Shown here piece by piece: positions 32,710-42,694 of a DNA stretch of 47,496 bases (positions within the stretch are counted from its first letter, which is position 1; the number at the start of each line of letters is the position of its first letter). The translations under genes and the position numbers were made by a program. The notes beneath the pieces were generated by a model, which was given only the letters and a program-made list of their open reading frames with translations, was not told where the DNA came from and did no database searches. The stretch is from Psychromonas sp. (GTDB lineage Bacteria; Pseudomonadota; Gammaproteobacteria; Enterobacterales; Psychromonadaceae), in assembly GCA_013619145.1 (NCBI GenBank), contig JABXKR010000157.1:1-47496 (forward strand). Reading direction: 5' to 3'.

Positions 32710-32751
32710 CTTCTTTCCAAATAATAATAGTTATCAATTACCATTAATAGT

Positions 32752-32770
32752 AATGATAATAGCTATCATT
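32752..32770 (-). promoter_or_regulatory. Candidate Fur box upstream of fbpA
   Basis: AATGATAATAGCTATCATT, AT-rich inverted repeat resembling GATAATGATAATCATTATC, about 45 nt from the fbpA start. Confidence 0.6.
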
Positions 32771-32895
32771 TGCAATAGTTGTTATTAATATCTTTTTTTT
32801 AAACAATCAAACTTGATAATTATCAATTTATACAATCACTTTCACAGCGTTCTGCGTTACCATAAAGGCTTTAAAATTTCTAATGGATAGATTAA

Positions 32896-33798
32896 ATGAA
32901 GATTGATTTAAGTAAACTCGTAACAGAAAGCCGCAACCAGGCCAGTGAACAGATTGATACTTTATCAACATTAGAGATCTTAAAAGTGATCAATAACGAA
33001 GATAAAAAAGTCGCACTTGCTGTGCAGCAGACTATTCCAGAAATAACACAAGTCGTTGATACTGTTGTAAATGCTTTTCAATCTGGGGGGCGTTTGATTT
33101 ATAGTGGCGCAGGAACATCTGGTCGATTAGGCATTTTAGATGCCAGTGAGTGTCCTCCTACGTTCGGCGCTAATCCTGATCTTGTGGTTGGTTTAATTGC
33201 AGGCGGTCATCAGGCCATTTTACAAGCGGTAGAAAATGCAGAAGACAATCGTGAACTGGGTGCAAGCGATCTTAAGCAGATCAATTTTAACGCTCAAGAT
33301 GTGCTGGTCGGCATCGCCGCAAGCGGCCGTACGCCTTATGTATTAGGGGCAATGGAATACGCATTATCAGCAGGTGCAACCGTTGTTTCACTTAGCTGTA
33401 ATCAACAAAGTCCAATGAGTGAATTAGCACAAATTAGTATTACGCCGATAGTGGGGCCGGAAGTAGTAACGGGCTCTTCGCGTATGAAAGCAGGTACAGC
33501 ACAAAAGCTGATACTAAACATGATCACAACAGCGGCGATGATCCGCTCTGGTAAAGTGTTCAGTAATTTAATGGTGGATGTTCAAGCAAGCAATGCCAAA
33601 TTGCTACAGCGTCAAAAAAATATCGTTATGGAAGCGACTGGCTGCAGCAAACAACAAGCAATACAAGCGCTAGAACAATCGGCTAACCACTGTAAAACAG
33701 CTATTTTAATGATACTTAGCGGTTTAGATGCACAAACTGCTCAGCAAAAACTCAGCAAACATAATGGCTTTATTCGCCATGCCTTAGCTGATAAGTAG
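32896..33798 (+). CDS. murQ: N-acetylmuramic acid 6-phosphate etherase
   Basis: 300 aa; [47 protein letters not shown]. Confidence 0.95.
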   Translation: MKIDLSKLVTESRNQASEQIDTLSTLEILKVINNEDKKVALAVQQTIPEITQVVDTVVNAFQSGGRLIYSGAGTSGRLGILDASECPPTFGANPDLVVGLIAGGHQAILQAVENAEDNRELGASDLKQINFNAQDVLVGIAASGRTPYVLGAMEYALSAGATVVSLSCNQQSPMSELAQISITPIVGPEVVTGSSRMKAGTAQKLILNMITTAAMIRSGKVFSNLMVDVQASNAKLLQRQKNIVMEATGCSKQQAIQALEQSANHCKTAILMILSGLDAQTAQQKLSKHNGFIRHALADK

Positions 33799-33840
33799 CC
33801 AAGCGGCCTAAAGAGAGTTATTCAAGCCGTTTGATATACA

Positions 33841-35250
33841 CTACACTGGCAGTGCAATACCCTGATCTTTCATTCGTGCGATTTTATAACGTAAGGTGCG
33901 CGGGCTAATACCTAACAGCTCAGCGACATCTTTACGTTTACCCTGGCAAGTATGCAGTGCATCTAAAATTATTTTTTGCTCTTGCTCTTTTAAACCCTGC
34001 CCTAATGCTGCCACTTCATCAGCAACAATTTCATTGTCAATATGTTGAGCATTATTGTTTAGCACAAGGTCATCATCAGCGATAACTTCGCTTGGTTTTT
34101 GTTGATCACAAATATGTTCAAACTGCATATCTTCTAAAATAAGCGATGATTGATCAACCGTTTCTCCATCAGATAAAATTAACGCACGCTGCATAACATT
34201 ATCAAGTTCACGTACATTACCCGGCCAAGGGTAAGCTAATAACATCGCTTTTGCGGCTTGTGTTAACACGGGAATGGCTTGAGACTGATCAACAGCATGG
34301 CGCATTAGCAGATGCTCCGCTAGCGGTAATATATCTCCTGTACGTTTTGCTAATGGCAGCCATTGCAATGGAAATACATTCAAGCGGTAATAAAGATCCT
34401 CACGGAAGCTTCCTTCTGCAACTGCTTTTTTAAGGTCACGGTTACTCGTTGCTATCACACGAATATTTAATTTAATGGTTTTACGTGCACCAAGGCGCTC
34501 TACTTCGCGCTCTTGTAATACTCGTAATAATTTAACTTGTAACTCCAGAGGCATTTCAGTGATTTCATCAAGTAAAATAGTGCCGTTTTGCGCTTGTTCA
34601 AATTTACCGGGGCAAGCTTGCACCGCGCCGGTAAATGCACCTTTCTCATAACCAAACAGAGTGGATTCAAGCATGGTTTCAGGAATTGCCGCACAGTTAA
34701 TCGCCACAAAAGCTTGCTCGCAGCGAGACGATTTATCGTGCAAGTAACGCGATAAAACCTCTTTACCTGATCCACTTGGACCGGTAATCATTACGGAAGC
34801 ATCGCTTGCCGCTACTTTTTCTGCCATTTTAAACAGTTTTTCAGTGCTGTTATCGCCGTAAATCGGAGTGCGTGATTCAACCTTATGAACAGGTGCATAG
34901 CGACTCACTTGATTTAACAAAACCTCAGGCGAAAATGGTTTGGCCAGATAATCAATTGCGCCATCACGCATCGCATTTACCGCATCATCAATGGTTGCAT
35001 AAGCGGTCATTAATAAAACCGGTAAAGTTGGGTATTTATCTTTAATATTCTGTAACAGGGTCAAACCCGACATGCCGCCCATTTGAATATCACTGATCAC
35101 CAGATCAAACTTCTGTTTGTTTAAAGCGACCAAAGCCGCCTCTCCGCTATCCACTTCCGAGCAGTTATAACCAGCAAGTAGTAAGGTATCAATCAAGGCT
35201 TCTCTTAAACCCGCATCATCTTCAACAACTAATAATTTACCCTGTGACAT
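33841..35250 (-). CDS. flrC: Flagellar sigma-54-dependent response regulator FlrC
   Basis: 469 aa; receiver domain LLVVEDDAGLREAL, AAA+ GAFTGA motif ([10 protein letters not shown]), Fis-type HTH; paired with flrB. Confidence 0.88.
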   Translation of the reverse strand: MSQGKLLVVEDDAGLREALIDTLLLAGYNCSEVDSGEAALVALNKQKFDLVISDIQMGGMSGLTLLQNIKDKYPTLPVLLMTAYATIDDAVNAMRDGAIDYLAKPFSPEVLLNQVSRYAPVHKVESRTPIYGDNSTEKLFKMAEKVAASDASVMITGPSGSGKEVLSRYLHDKSSRCEQAFVAINCAAIPETMLESTLFGYEKGAFTGAVQACPGKFEQAQNGTILLDEITEMPLELQVKLLRVLQEREVERLGARKTIKLNIRVIATSNRDLKKAVAEGSFREDLYYRLNVFPLQWLPLAKRTGDILPLAEHLLMRHAVDQSQAIPVLTQAAKAMLLAYPWPGNVRELDNVMQRALILSDGETVDQSSLILEDMQFEHICDQQKPSEVIADDDLVLNNNAQHIDNEIVADEVAALGQGLKEQEQKIILDALHTCQGKRKDVAELLGISPRTLRYKIARMKDQGIALPV

Positions 35251-35251
35251 A

Positions 35252-36364
35252 TTAGCCTCCTACCACTTGATTAAACTGCATATTATGTAACTGATGGCGG
35301 TATTCACCGACTCGATGTAACGGTAATACCAAGGTAAAGCAGCTGCCTTTGCCAAATTCTGATTTCACCTCAACGCTGCCTTTATGCGCCTGCGCAATAG
35401 ATTGCACAACAGCCAGCCCTAATCCCGTACCTTGTGATTTGGTGGTATAAAACGCTTCCATTACTTTAGCAATATGCCCTTTTTCGATACCCGGGCCATT
35501 GTCCATTACTGAAATTTCCACTAAGTTTTCATCTCTGCGCGCGGTTGTTATATAAAGCTGAGCCCCTTTGCCAGTGGCCTCAATTGCGTTGGAAATAAGA
35601 TTGGTCATTGCACTTGCCAGTGCATTTTTATTAGCCATAATAAGCAGATCGGGATCAGGCAGACGACATTGCAGATGTCCTTCAACCTGTAAAATCATGC
35701 TTTCACTTGCATCCTGCACCTCTTCAAGCAAGCCCACTAATGAAACCTCTTCAACAATTTTTTGATCACCGCTGCGTGCAAATAACAACATATCATTTAC
35801 TTGCGTTTCTAAATCATTCAAGCGATTCATTAATTTACCCTGAAAACGCGAACGAGAGCTTTCAGTCAGAGTTTTATTCGCAAGGTTTGCACCATATAAC
35901 ATAGCAGCTGAAAGTGGCGTTCTAATTTGATGAGCAAGAGAAGCAACCATTTTACCCAGTGAAGAGAGACGTTTTAATTTTGCAACATGCTCCTGCAGTT
36001 CACGGGTATCGGTCAAATCTGTTAATAAGATAAGTTGCCCTGGCTGGCCTTCAAGCGATGAGATAGAAAGTTGAATACGGCGACCATTTTTTAGAGAAAT
36101 TTCATGACCATCATCATTTTTAGGCGCAAATGAACGGTTAATGATATCACTCCATAACTGCCCTTTTAACGGCTCACCTAATAATGAAATTGCAACTCGG
36201 TTGACCTGTTCAACAACACCATTACCATCAATCACAATTAAACCAGATGGCAACTCACTATAAAGCTGCTCCATATAATTTGCTTGCGCACGCAACTGCT
36301 TAAGCTCGCCAGAAAAACTTTCCTGCTCCAGTGCCTTTGCTTGTTGATTGATTGTATTCATCAC
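35252..36364 (-). CDS. flrB: Flagellar sensor histidine kinase FlrB (PAS + HisKA + HATPase)
   Basis: 370 aa; LAHQIRTPLSAAMLYGANL, NLISNAIEATGKG, DNGPGIEKGH; apparent GTG start. Confidence 0.87.
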   Translation of the reverse strand: MMNTINQQAKALEQESFSGELKQLRAQANYMEQLYSELPSGLIVIDGNGVVEQVNRVAISLLGEPLKGQLWSDIINRSFAPKNDDGHEISLKNGRRIQLSISSLEGQPGQLILLTDLTDTRELQEHVAKLKRLSSLGKMVASLAHQIRTPLSAAMLYGANLANKTLTESSRSRFQGKLMNRLNDLETQVNDMLLFARSGDQKIVEEVSLVGLLEEVQDASESMILQVEGHLQCRLPDPDLLIMANKNALASAMTNLISNAIEATGKGAQLYITTARRDENLVEISVMDNGPGIEKGHIAKVMEAFYTTKSQGTGLGLAVVQSIAQAHKGSVEVKSEFGKGSCFTLVLPLHRVGEYRHQLHNMQFNQVVGG

Positions 36365-36400
36365 ATAACCCTGCTTTATAGTTTGCTCTTACACGCTATA

Positions 36401-36418
36401 AAGCAGTTTTTATGCCAA
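36401..36418 (-). promoter_or_regulatory. Candidate sigma-54 promoter of flrBC
   Basis: Minus strand TTGGCATAAAAACTGCTT; GG and GC are 12 bp apart as in the -24/-12 consensus. Confidence 0.6.
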
Positions 36419-36494
36419 CACTTAAAAGTAATTAAATTACAATAACTTAAAACCATTCAGCCATAAATATGACACTGTTTTTTGAGAAAAAAAA

Positions 36495-36521
36495 AGCCCG
36501 AGACAAACACTGTCACGGGCT
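36495..36521 (-). terminator. Rho-independent terminator of flrA
   Basis: Minus strand AGCCCGTGACAGTGTTTGTCTCGGGCTTTTTTTTT. Confidence 0.85.
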
Positions 36522-36546
36522 ATTTAATCACTGGCCAAAAGAGCAT

Positions 36547-37998
36547 TTAGCCATCTTTATTAAGACCGTATTTCTTCATTTTTTCAACCAGAGTAGTGCG
36601 TCGCATTGATAACAGTTCCGCCGCATGAGAAACAACTCCATCTTGACTTTCTAATGCTTGGCGAATCATCTCAATCTCAAACTCTGTGAGTTTACTCTTA
36701 AGGTTCATTCCCTCTGCAGGAAGGTGCCCTAAAAAGCCTAGCGACTCATCAAACGATTCAGATTCATCAGAAACCACTGGAGCATCACCAAACATACCAC
36801 ACAGTGCATCTCGCTCAGCTAACGCTTCTTCCTCTGGGCTATATTGAATCTGCTCAACAAAATCACCTTGTGCGTCAATATGACGGTATTTGATAGGTAA
36901 ATCACCAAGATCGATAATCTTATTGGCATGTAAAATAAGTAACCTTTCTAATAAGTTAGATAATTCTCGTACATTACCCGGCCAATCATGTTTCATTAAT
37001 GAATCAAGTGCGCGCTGTGTGAAACGTAATGTCGCTTTATGATCCCCCTCTAAGCGCGATAAAAGCTCTTGTAATAACAGCGGGATATCTTCCTGACGAT
37101 CACGAAGCGCAGGTTTTTCAATTGGGAATACATTTAAACGGTAATAAAGATCTTCGCGAAATTTACCTTCCGTAATCAATGCTTCGAGATCTCTATGGGT
37201 GGCAGCAACAACGCGCACATCGGCCTGTAAAGATTTTGTTCCACCTACACGTTCAAAAGTACGCTCTTGTAAAACACGCAACAGCTTTACCTGCATCGGC
37301 ATCGGCATATCACCAATTTCATCTAAAAACAGCGTGCCACCAGCTGCTAATTCAAAACGTCCTTTACGTGCAGAAAAAGCCCCTGTAAAAGCACCTTTTT
37401 CATGACCAAACAACTCACTTTCAAGTAATTCAGCAGGAATTGCACCACAGTTAATAGGTACAAATGGCCCTTTTTTACGGTTTGATATTTCGTGAATAGC
37501 ACGCGCAACCACTTCTTTACCGGTTCCCGATTCTCCAAGAATAAGTACATTAGCTTTACTATCTGAAACTTGCTCAACTAAATAGCGAATCTCTTGAATA
37601 CGTAAACCACGACCAACTAAAGATGACATTAGATATTTATTGGCTTTTTGCAGTTTTTTATCTGGATTATGAAATGACTGGCAGTAATGTAATAACTGCG
37701 TTAATTCAGCATAAACAATGGGCAAACTTAACACGCCAAGATGGTTTCTTTCTGTACTGGTGACTTGTCCTGATAATGTTAAAAAAGGCGTATTAGAAAA
37801 GTCCTTAAAAAGATCTTCAGAGGAAGCTATTGCCCCACCCAAAATAATACATAACGGGTTGTGCTCATTAACTTTATTTAATAAATCCACACTCGCGACA
37901 GCTTCACATGTTTCACCAATAAAATGTAAAACGGTTGCTAATGTATCGTATTGTTCTTGGCTAGTATCAACCAGGTAAATTGGAGATCGAGATTCCAT
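36547..37998 (-). CDS. flrA: Flagellar master regulator FlrA/FleQ (sigma-54 activator)
   Basis: 483 aa; degenerate FleQ-like receiver, [53 protein letters not shown], Fis HTH. Confidence 0.9.
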   Translation of the reverse strand: MESRSPIYLVDTSQEQYDTLATVLHFIGETCEAVASVDLLNKVNEHNPLCIILGGAIASSEDLFKDFSNTPFLTLSGQVTSTERNHLGVLSLPIVYAELTQLLHYCQSFHNPDKKLQKANKYLMSSLVGRGLRIQEIRYLVEQVSDSKANVLILGESGTGKEVVARAIHEISNRKKGPFVPINCGAIPAELLESELFGHEKGAFTGAFSARKGRFELAAGGTLFLDEIGDMPMPMQVKLLRVLQERTFERVGGTKSLQADVRVVAATHRDLEALITEGKFREDLYYRLNVFPIEKPALRDRQEDIPLLLQELLSRLEGDHKATLRFTQRALDSLMKHDWPGNVRELSNLLERLLILHANKIIDLGDLPIKYRHIDAQGDFVEQIQYSPEEEALAERDALCGMFGDAPVVSDESESFDESLGFLGHLPAEGMNLKSKLTEFEIEMIRQALESQDGVVSHAAELLSMRRTTLVEKMKKYGLNKDG

Positions 37999-38162
37999 AT
38001 AAATTCACTTATAAAATTAAACTCGGCCAAGTTTATAATATTTTTCACAAATGAAAAACGATAAAAGTCAAAAACATGACGATGACCATATTCTGACAGC
38101 GAAGAGGACACCGAGTTGTTCAAATAATGAACAATCATTAAGCGATGACTGATCTATAATTG

Positions 38163-38179
38163 TTGGTATATATATTGCT
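38163..38179 (+). promoter_or_regulatory. Candidate sigma-54 promoter upstream of fliS
   Basis: TTGGTATATATATTGCT; GG (38165-38166) and GC (38177-38178) are 12 bp apart. Confidence 0.5.
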
Positions 38180-38327
38180 TTGTTGGTATATCACTAATGA
38201 AATTTACTTTAAAATTAATAAAGCGTCAAAAGACACATAGTTATTCTAAAAAAGATGCATTTATTAATACCAGATGTAAACTGATAAAGTTAACCTAAAA
38301 GTTAGTCAGTAAGGAAATAATCATATT

Positions 38328-38723
38328 ATGCGCGGTTCTATCAAAAAATATCAAAATACAAGCATGGCACACGTTGAACAAGCGGATCCACACACCCTGA
38401 TCTCACTTGTTATGCAACATATAATGGGTAATTTAGCAGCAGCAAAAGGGGCTATTGAGCGCAAAGAGATCGAAAACAAAAACAAAATGCTTAGCAAAGT
38501 AATTGGTTTGATTGGCGAGCTACAAAACAGCTTAGATATGGAACAAGGTGGCGAAATATCTGCAAACCTTTATAACCTCTACGCTTATATGATAAGCCAG
38601 GTAACCCAGGCCAATATCAAAAATGATATCGAGCCATTAACAGAAGTTATCAGCCTAATTGCAGAAATAAAATCAGGCTGGGATGCAATTCCGCATGATG
38701 TGCGTCAGCAGTACAAAAAATAG
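38328..38723 (+). CDS. fliS: Flagellar export chaperone FliS
   Basis: 131 aa; MRGSIKKYQNTSMAHVEQADPHTLISLVMQHIMGNLAAAKGAIE. Confidence 0.9.
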   Translation: MRGSIKKYQNTSMAHVEQADPHTLISLVMQHIMGNLAAAKGAIERKEIENKNKMLSKVIGLIGELQNSLDMEQGGEISANLYNLYAYMISQVTQANIKNDIEPLTEVISLIAEIKSGWDAIPHDVRQQYKK

Positions 38724-38819
38724 TACAAACGAGAGAAACGCTTCCTCTATAGCTGAAACGAACCTGACCAGGTTAGTATAATCTTCTCCAATATATTCAC
38801 CGATAAGATGGTAAAAATA

Positions 38820-39122
38820 ATGCAGAGTAAAATAGAACAACAACTTGACGAACTGTTTAAGCTTGAACAACAGCTGACTACTTTTCTTGATCAACAAGAG
38901 TATGATCTATTTCAGCAGCAGCAAGATATTTTTTCAAATCAAATTAAAACTTTATTAGATAGCAACTCAGCTGAAACATTAAGCACAGTTATAGAGCAAC
39001 TTAAAACGCTTGAAACAAATATTGCAACACTGCAGAACAAATCTGAACAGCATTTTAAGCAATTAAAAGAAATGTCTTTATTGCAAAAACGTAATAAAAA
39101 TAAATTAAAGGCTTATAAATAA
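38820..39122 (+). CDS. Small coiled-coil protein, probable FliT-like flagellar chaperone
   Basis: 100-104 aa, helical and Gln/Lys-rich, directly downstream of fliS; start could be 38808 or 38820. Confidence 0.5.
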   Translation: MQSKIEQQLDELFKLEQQLTTFLDQQEYDLFQQQQDIFSNQIKTLLDSNSAETLSTVIEQLKTLETNIATLQNKSEQHFKQLKEMSLLQKRNKNKLKAYK

Positions 39123-39219
39123 GTCATAATAAACAAATAATTAGCCATTTTTTAAAGCGAGATAAGTTATGTTTAATAATCAATATTGATTAGTCTATTC
39201 CCTTGTTCCTCAGTATAGA

Positions 39220-39240
39220 AACGCGCTAGTATTGCGCGTT
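39220..39240. terminator. GC-rich hairpin between convergent genes
   Basis: AACGCGC TAGTATT GCGCGTT. Confidence 0.5.
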
Positions 39241-39307
39241 GCAATATATTCAAGGTTATATACATTTATTAACAAACTACTTTATGAGAGCATTATAAAT
39301 TCCCGCA

Positions 39308-40681
39308 TCAAAGTAACTTAATTTCATCACAAAATTGTTGTACCACCCCACCCCAGTTTTTATGCTGACCTTGAAAAAAATCACGACTATTTTTAATAAA
39401 ATGGGAGTCTTTGAAGTTCTCTGGCTCTTTCGACTGACAGCTACCCGGTGAGAACATCCATGATTTAACGCCTAATCTTGATGCGAACATTAAGGCTGCA
39501 TTACTCGCTGAAATTACCAGATCTAAATTTGCAATCAGTGCCCCATAATGTTCAAAATCACCCGCTGCCGAGCAGTCTTCGAAATGACTTATTGATATAC
39601 CGTGTTTAGCTTTGAGGCTTTCAACCTCTTTCTGCCAATCACCAAATTGTAAATTAACCCACTCAATACCTTCGACTTTTAATAAAGGTAACAACTCTTC
39701 AAGATACATAGAAAACTTATTACCATCATTGATTCGCCCATGAAACCATGAAACCCCTATGCGTAATCTTTTTTTAGAAAAACGCGACTTTTTCGCTGCA
39801 ATCAACTCGCTAGGAATGGTTAGATTGGCTGGTTTGGCAAAAGATTCTTCACAAGGTCGATAAAGGTAAGATAATGAACCGGCTAAAATTTGCAGATCAA
39901 GATCTGCATTAATTGCTTGCTCTCGGTTCACATCTGCATAGGAAAGAATGTGTGCAGTTGGAAAATTATCCCGGTATAAAGCTTTTAGGCGATTATCACA
40001 AACAATATAAGATTTTTTTGCATCGGCTACAGCCTCTGCAAAACAGCTCGTATATGCAAGGTTATCACCTATACCCTGTTCAGGGTAAATCAGTATAGTT
40101 TTGTCAACAAGTGACTCTCCGCTCCATGGAGTGGCAAACCAATGCACCTGATCTTTTACTTCCTGTCGCTCAAGTCGACTATGGAAACACACCCACGCAT
40201 CTTGATACTCTTTAAAATGTAAAAGAATGGGATATAAATTAAATTTTGCCTGGTGATTATTTGGCTCTAACTCTATTAACTTCATATAAACATCGCGCGC
40301 ATTTTCATATTCATCTAAATTGAAATATGACAACGCAATGTCCAGTAAAACTTTACTATTACCCGTTTGATTAAATAGATCTTCCAGTATAGAAAGCGCT
40401 TTTTGATACTCTCGCTGGCTAATATAATTACACCCAAGCAGATGAAGTAGAGGATAAGATTCCTCTTCATTTACTAAGCGAATCACTTTTTTTAATATTT
40501 TTTCTGCTTCATCAAAGCGGCTTAGTTTGAGTAAATTCGTGACCAGTAACTTATAAGCAACCGCATAATTAGGCTCTTTTTTAATAATGCTTTTACATAG
40601 AGCTATCGACTTAATGTAATTTTCTTTGCTCGACTCTAAACTTGCCAGCTTTAGTTTAGCCACCAACTTGTTTTGTTGCAT
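39308..40681 (-). CDS. TPR protein with glycosyltransferase-like (heptosyltransferase-fold) C-terminal region
   Basis: 457 aa; N-terminal TPR repeats (ALSILEDLFNQTGNSKVLLDIALSYFNLDEYENARDVYMKLIELEPNNHQAK) and C-terminal IGVSWFHGRINDGNKFSMYL ... NLDLVISASNAALMFASRLGVKSWMF. Confidence 0.7.
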   Translation of the reverse strand: MQQNKLVAKLKLASLESSKENYIKSIALCKSIIKKEPNYAVAYKLLVTNLLKLSRFDEAEKILKKVIRLVNEEESYPLLHLLGCNYISQREYQKALSILEDLFNQTGNSKVLLDIALSYFNLDEYENARDVYMKLIELEPNNHQAKFNLYPILLHFKEYQDAWVCFHSRLERQEVKDQVHWFATPWSGESLVDKTILIYPEQGIGDNLAYTSCFAEAVADAKKSYIVCDNRLKALYRDNFPTAHILSYADVNREQAINADLDLQILAGSLSYLYRPCEESFAKPANLTIPSELIAAKKSRFSKKRLRIGVSWFHGRINDGNKFSMYLEELLPLLKVEGIEWVNLQFGDWQKEVESLKAKHGISISHFEDCSAAGDFEHYGALIANLDLVISASNAALMFASRLGVKSWMFSPGSCQSKEPENFKDSHFIKNSRDFFQGQHKNWGGVVQQFCDEIKLL

Positions 40682-40705
40682 ATTTATATTCCTTACTTGA
40701 TGGCA

Positions 40706-42694
40706 CTACGCTCTTGCTGGTTGATTATAATGGACTTTAAGATCCGCTAGTAACCAAACAAAATGTTGAGACATCTCTTTAATGCAAAATTGAATATACG
40801 CATGACGAGCTTGCTCATTATCGTAGCGACTTACATTACTCATAATACTGGTTTGTAAAAAGTTTAAAGATCCCTTAAAGAAACGATGGAAAAGCTTTAT
40901 CTCTTTATCATTATCAAGATCATTAATAAATCGGTACTGGGCAGAGAAAGCTTGGGTTAACTGCTCTTTTGTTTTCACCCCATCAAGCATGCTAAGCAGC
41001 TTTTGCATATACAGATCAAAATGCTTCATAACAGCATCGAATTCACTGAAAAGATCATGATTGATCATATAATCACTATCAAAACTACTACTTAAACAAT
41101 GTTCGACAACCTGCTGTTTATTTTTTATTTTAGCTAGTTTAGCAAGTTTCTCTACACGACATGGCGTCGTAAGTGAAATTTTAGCGCCATCACTACTATT
41201 AACGCACTTAACGTCTGGATTCTGTTCCAGCAACATCTCCAGCACACTGCGAGAGTTATCAAATATTCTCGTCGTTTGCACCGACTCAACAAAATTACCC
41301 GCGACGGTCAGCTCCCCCGATAAACTAAAGTCGGTATCAGCATCATAATAAGCACTGCCTTTTGAGTGATGTTTTTCTACAGATTTAAAGCCGTAATCTA
41401 AACCAAAAAGAAAGAATTTCTTAAAGCCCATCGCAATCGCACCTGCTGTCGAGGCATTGGTTACAGTTGGATTACAGAAAAATAATTCTTCATATTTATC
41501 TGAAATATGATCATGGATAAAACTCGTGCCAGCATCAGCAGCTTTGAGCATCAGATAGGGCTGCTTAAATAAGGCAAGAATTCGTGGGTAGACGGTATTC
41601 AAACAAAGAAGGGGAATCTCTTTTAATACTTCCTCATGCCCCACTTTTTTAATCCACGGATAGATAAATGCGGGACGCTCTTGCTCTACATGCATATCCG
41701 GTTGAATACCATAATCAAGTAGTGGTTTTAACGAGGTACCCGAGGAGATAATTATCGCATTTTCTTGGTTATCTTTAATAAACGGCAAGCACTCATCTAA
41801 AGAGGGGCCATTACCAATAATAAATACAGGCTGCTCTTTTACTTGAAATTTTGCATGTTGTAATAACGTATGTGCTTTATTAGTCGAAATATTCGTTAGA
41901 GTATGAGAAATCCCGATAATTTCATCTTCACAAAACCCCCAACCAGCCTGATAGCGGTGCATCACTTCTTTTATTTTTTTAAAGGCATCCGTCGTTTTAT
42001 CGCTTTTGTAGTGCCTGTATTGGTACATTTGCGCAAGATTAAAAAAGCCTTGTCTTTTGAAGCTGTGATAAATTTCATTAACAAATTCTCTTTCATTCCC
42101 CCCTATTTTAAAGCTAATTTCACCTCCTCTTTGCCGACAAGCATCTAATAATTTTGTGATATCTAGGGTATGCAGCGTTGCATAAAAACAATCCGGCTCA
42201 GGCTCATAAATAAAAGCGGAGCGGATAGCAAACTTTTCAAATAAGTCTTCAATATGATAACCAAGACCACTACCCATTATGGTCAAGTAATTAATGCTAT
42301 CTCCTACTTTTAATCTATTAAAACTGTTTGCCCCTAACTCATCGTGACGCTTATTAAATATGCGATGGATAACCCGTTCATGCTCATACTTGCTTTGATG
42401 ATTTTTAGCCACATAAACGTCATAATCAAACTGAGGTGGTTTGGTTATAAAAGCATCAACCTGCTGCTGAGAGGATAACTTAGGATCTTCTTGATACACA
42501 AATGCATTATCAGCAACTAAATTAATGAAGCCATTCTCGTCAAAGGCAAGCTGCACATTTTGCGGCGTATAATTTTCATAATAACGATAGATCTCCGGCA
42601 TTCTCTCCTTTAATGTCGCCATATTTTTCATAAAGGTCGCCCTTAATAATTGCGTTTGTATTTTTACTATTAAAGGATCTATCTGAGACGTCAT
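40706..42694 (-). CDS. Motility accessory factor (Maf) / DUF115 family, probable flagellin glycosyltransferase
   Basis: 662 aa; VFIIGNGPSLDECLPFIKDNQENAIIISSGTSLKPLLDYGIQPDMHVEQE, the characteristic DUF115 core; in the flagellin/fliD cluster. Confidence 0.8.
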   Translation of the reverse strand: MTSQIDPLIVKIQTQLLRATFMKNMATLKERMPEIYRYYENYTPQNVQLAFDENGFINLVADNAFVYQEDPKLSSQQQVDAFITKPPQFDYDVYVAKNHQSKYEHERVIHRIFNKRHDELGANSFNRLKVGDSINYLTIMGSGLGYHIEDLFEKFAIRSAFIYEPEPDCFYATLHTLDITKLLDACRQRGGEISFKIGGNEREFVNEIYHSFKRQGFFNLAQMYQYRHYKSDKTTDAFKKIKEVMHRYQAGWGFCEDEIIGISHTLTNISTNKAHTLLQHAKFQVKEQPVFIIGNGPSLDECLPFIKDNQENAIIISSGTSLKPLLDYGIQPDMHVEQERPAFIYPWIKKVGHEEVLKEIPLLCLNTVYPRILALFKQPYLMLKAADAGTSFIHDHISDKYEELFFCNPTVTNASTAGAIAMGFKKFFLFGLDYGFKSVEKHHSKGSAYYDADTDFSLSGELTVAGNFVESVQTTRIFDNSRSVLEMLLEQNPDVKCVNSSDGAKISLTTPCRVEKLAKLAKIKNKQQVVEHCLSSSFDSDYMINHDLFSEFDAVMKHFDLYMQKLLSMLDGVKTKEQLTQAFSAQYRFINDLDNDKEIKLFHRFFKGSLNFLQTSIMSNVSRYDNEQARHAYIQFCIKEMSQHFVWLLADLKVHYNQPARA

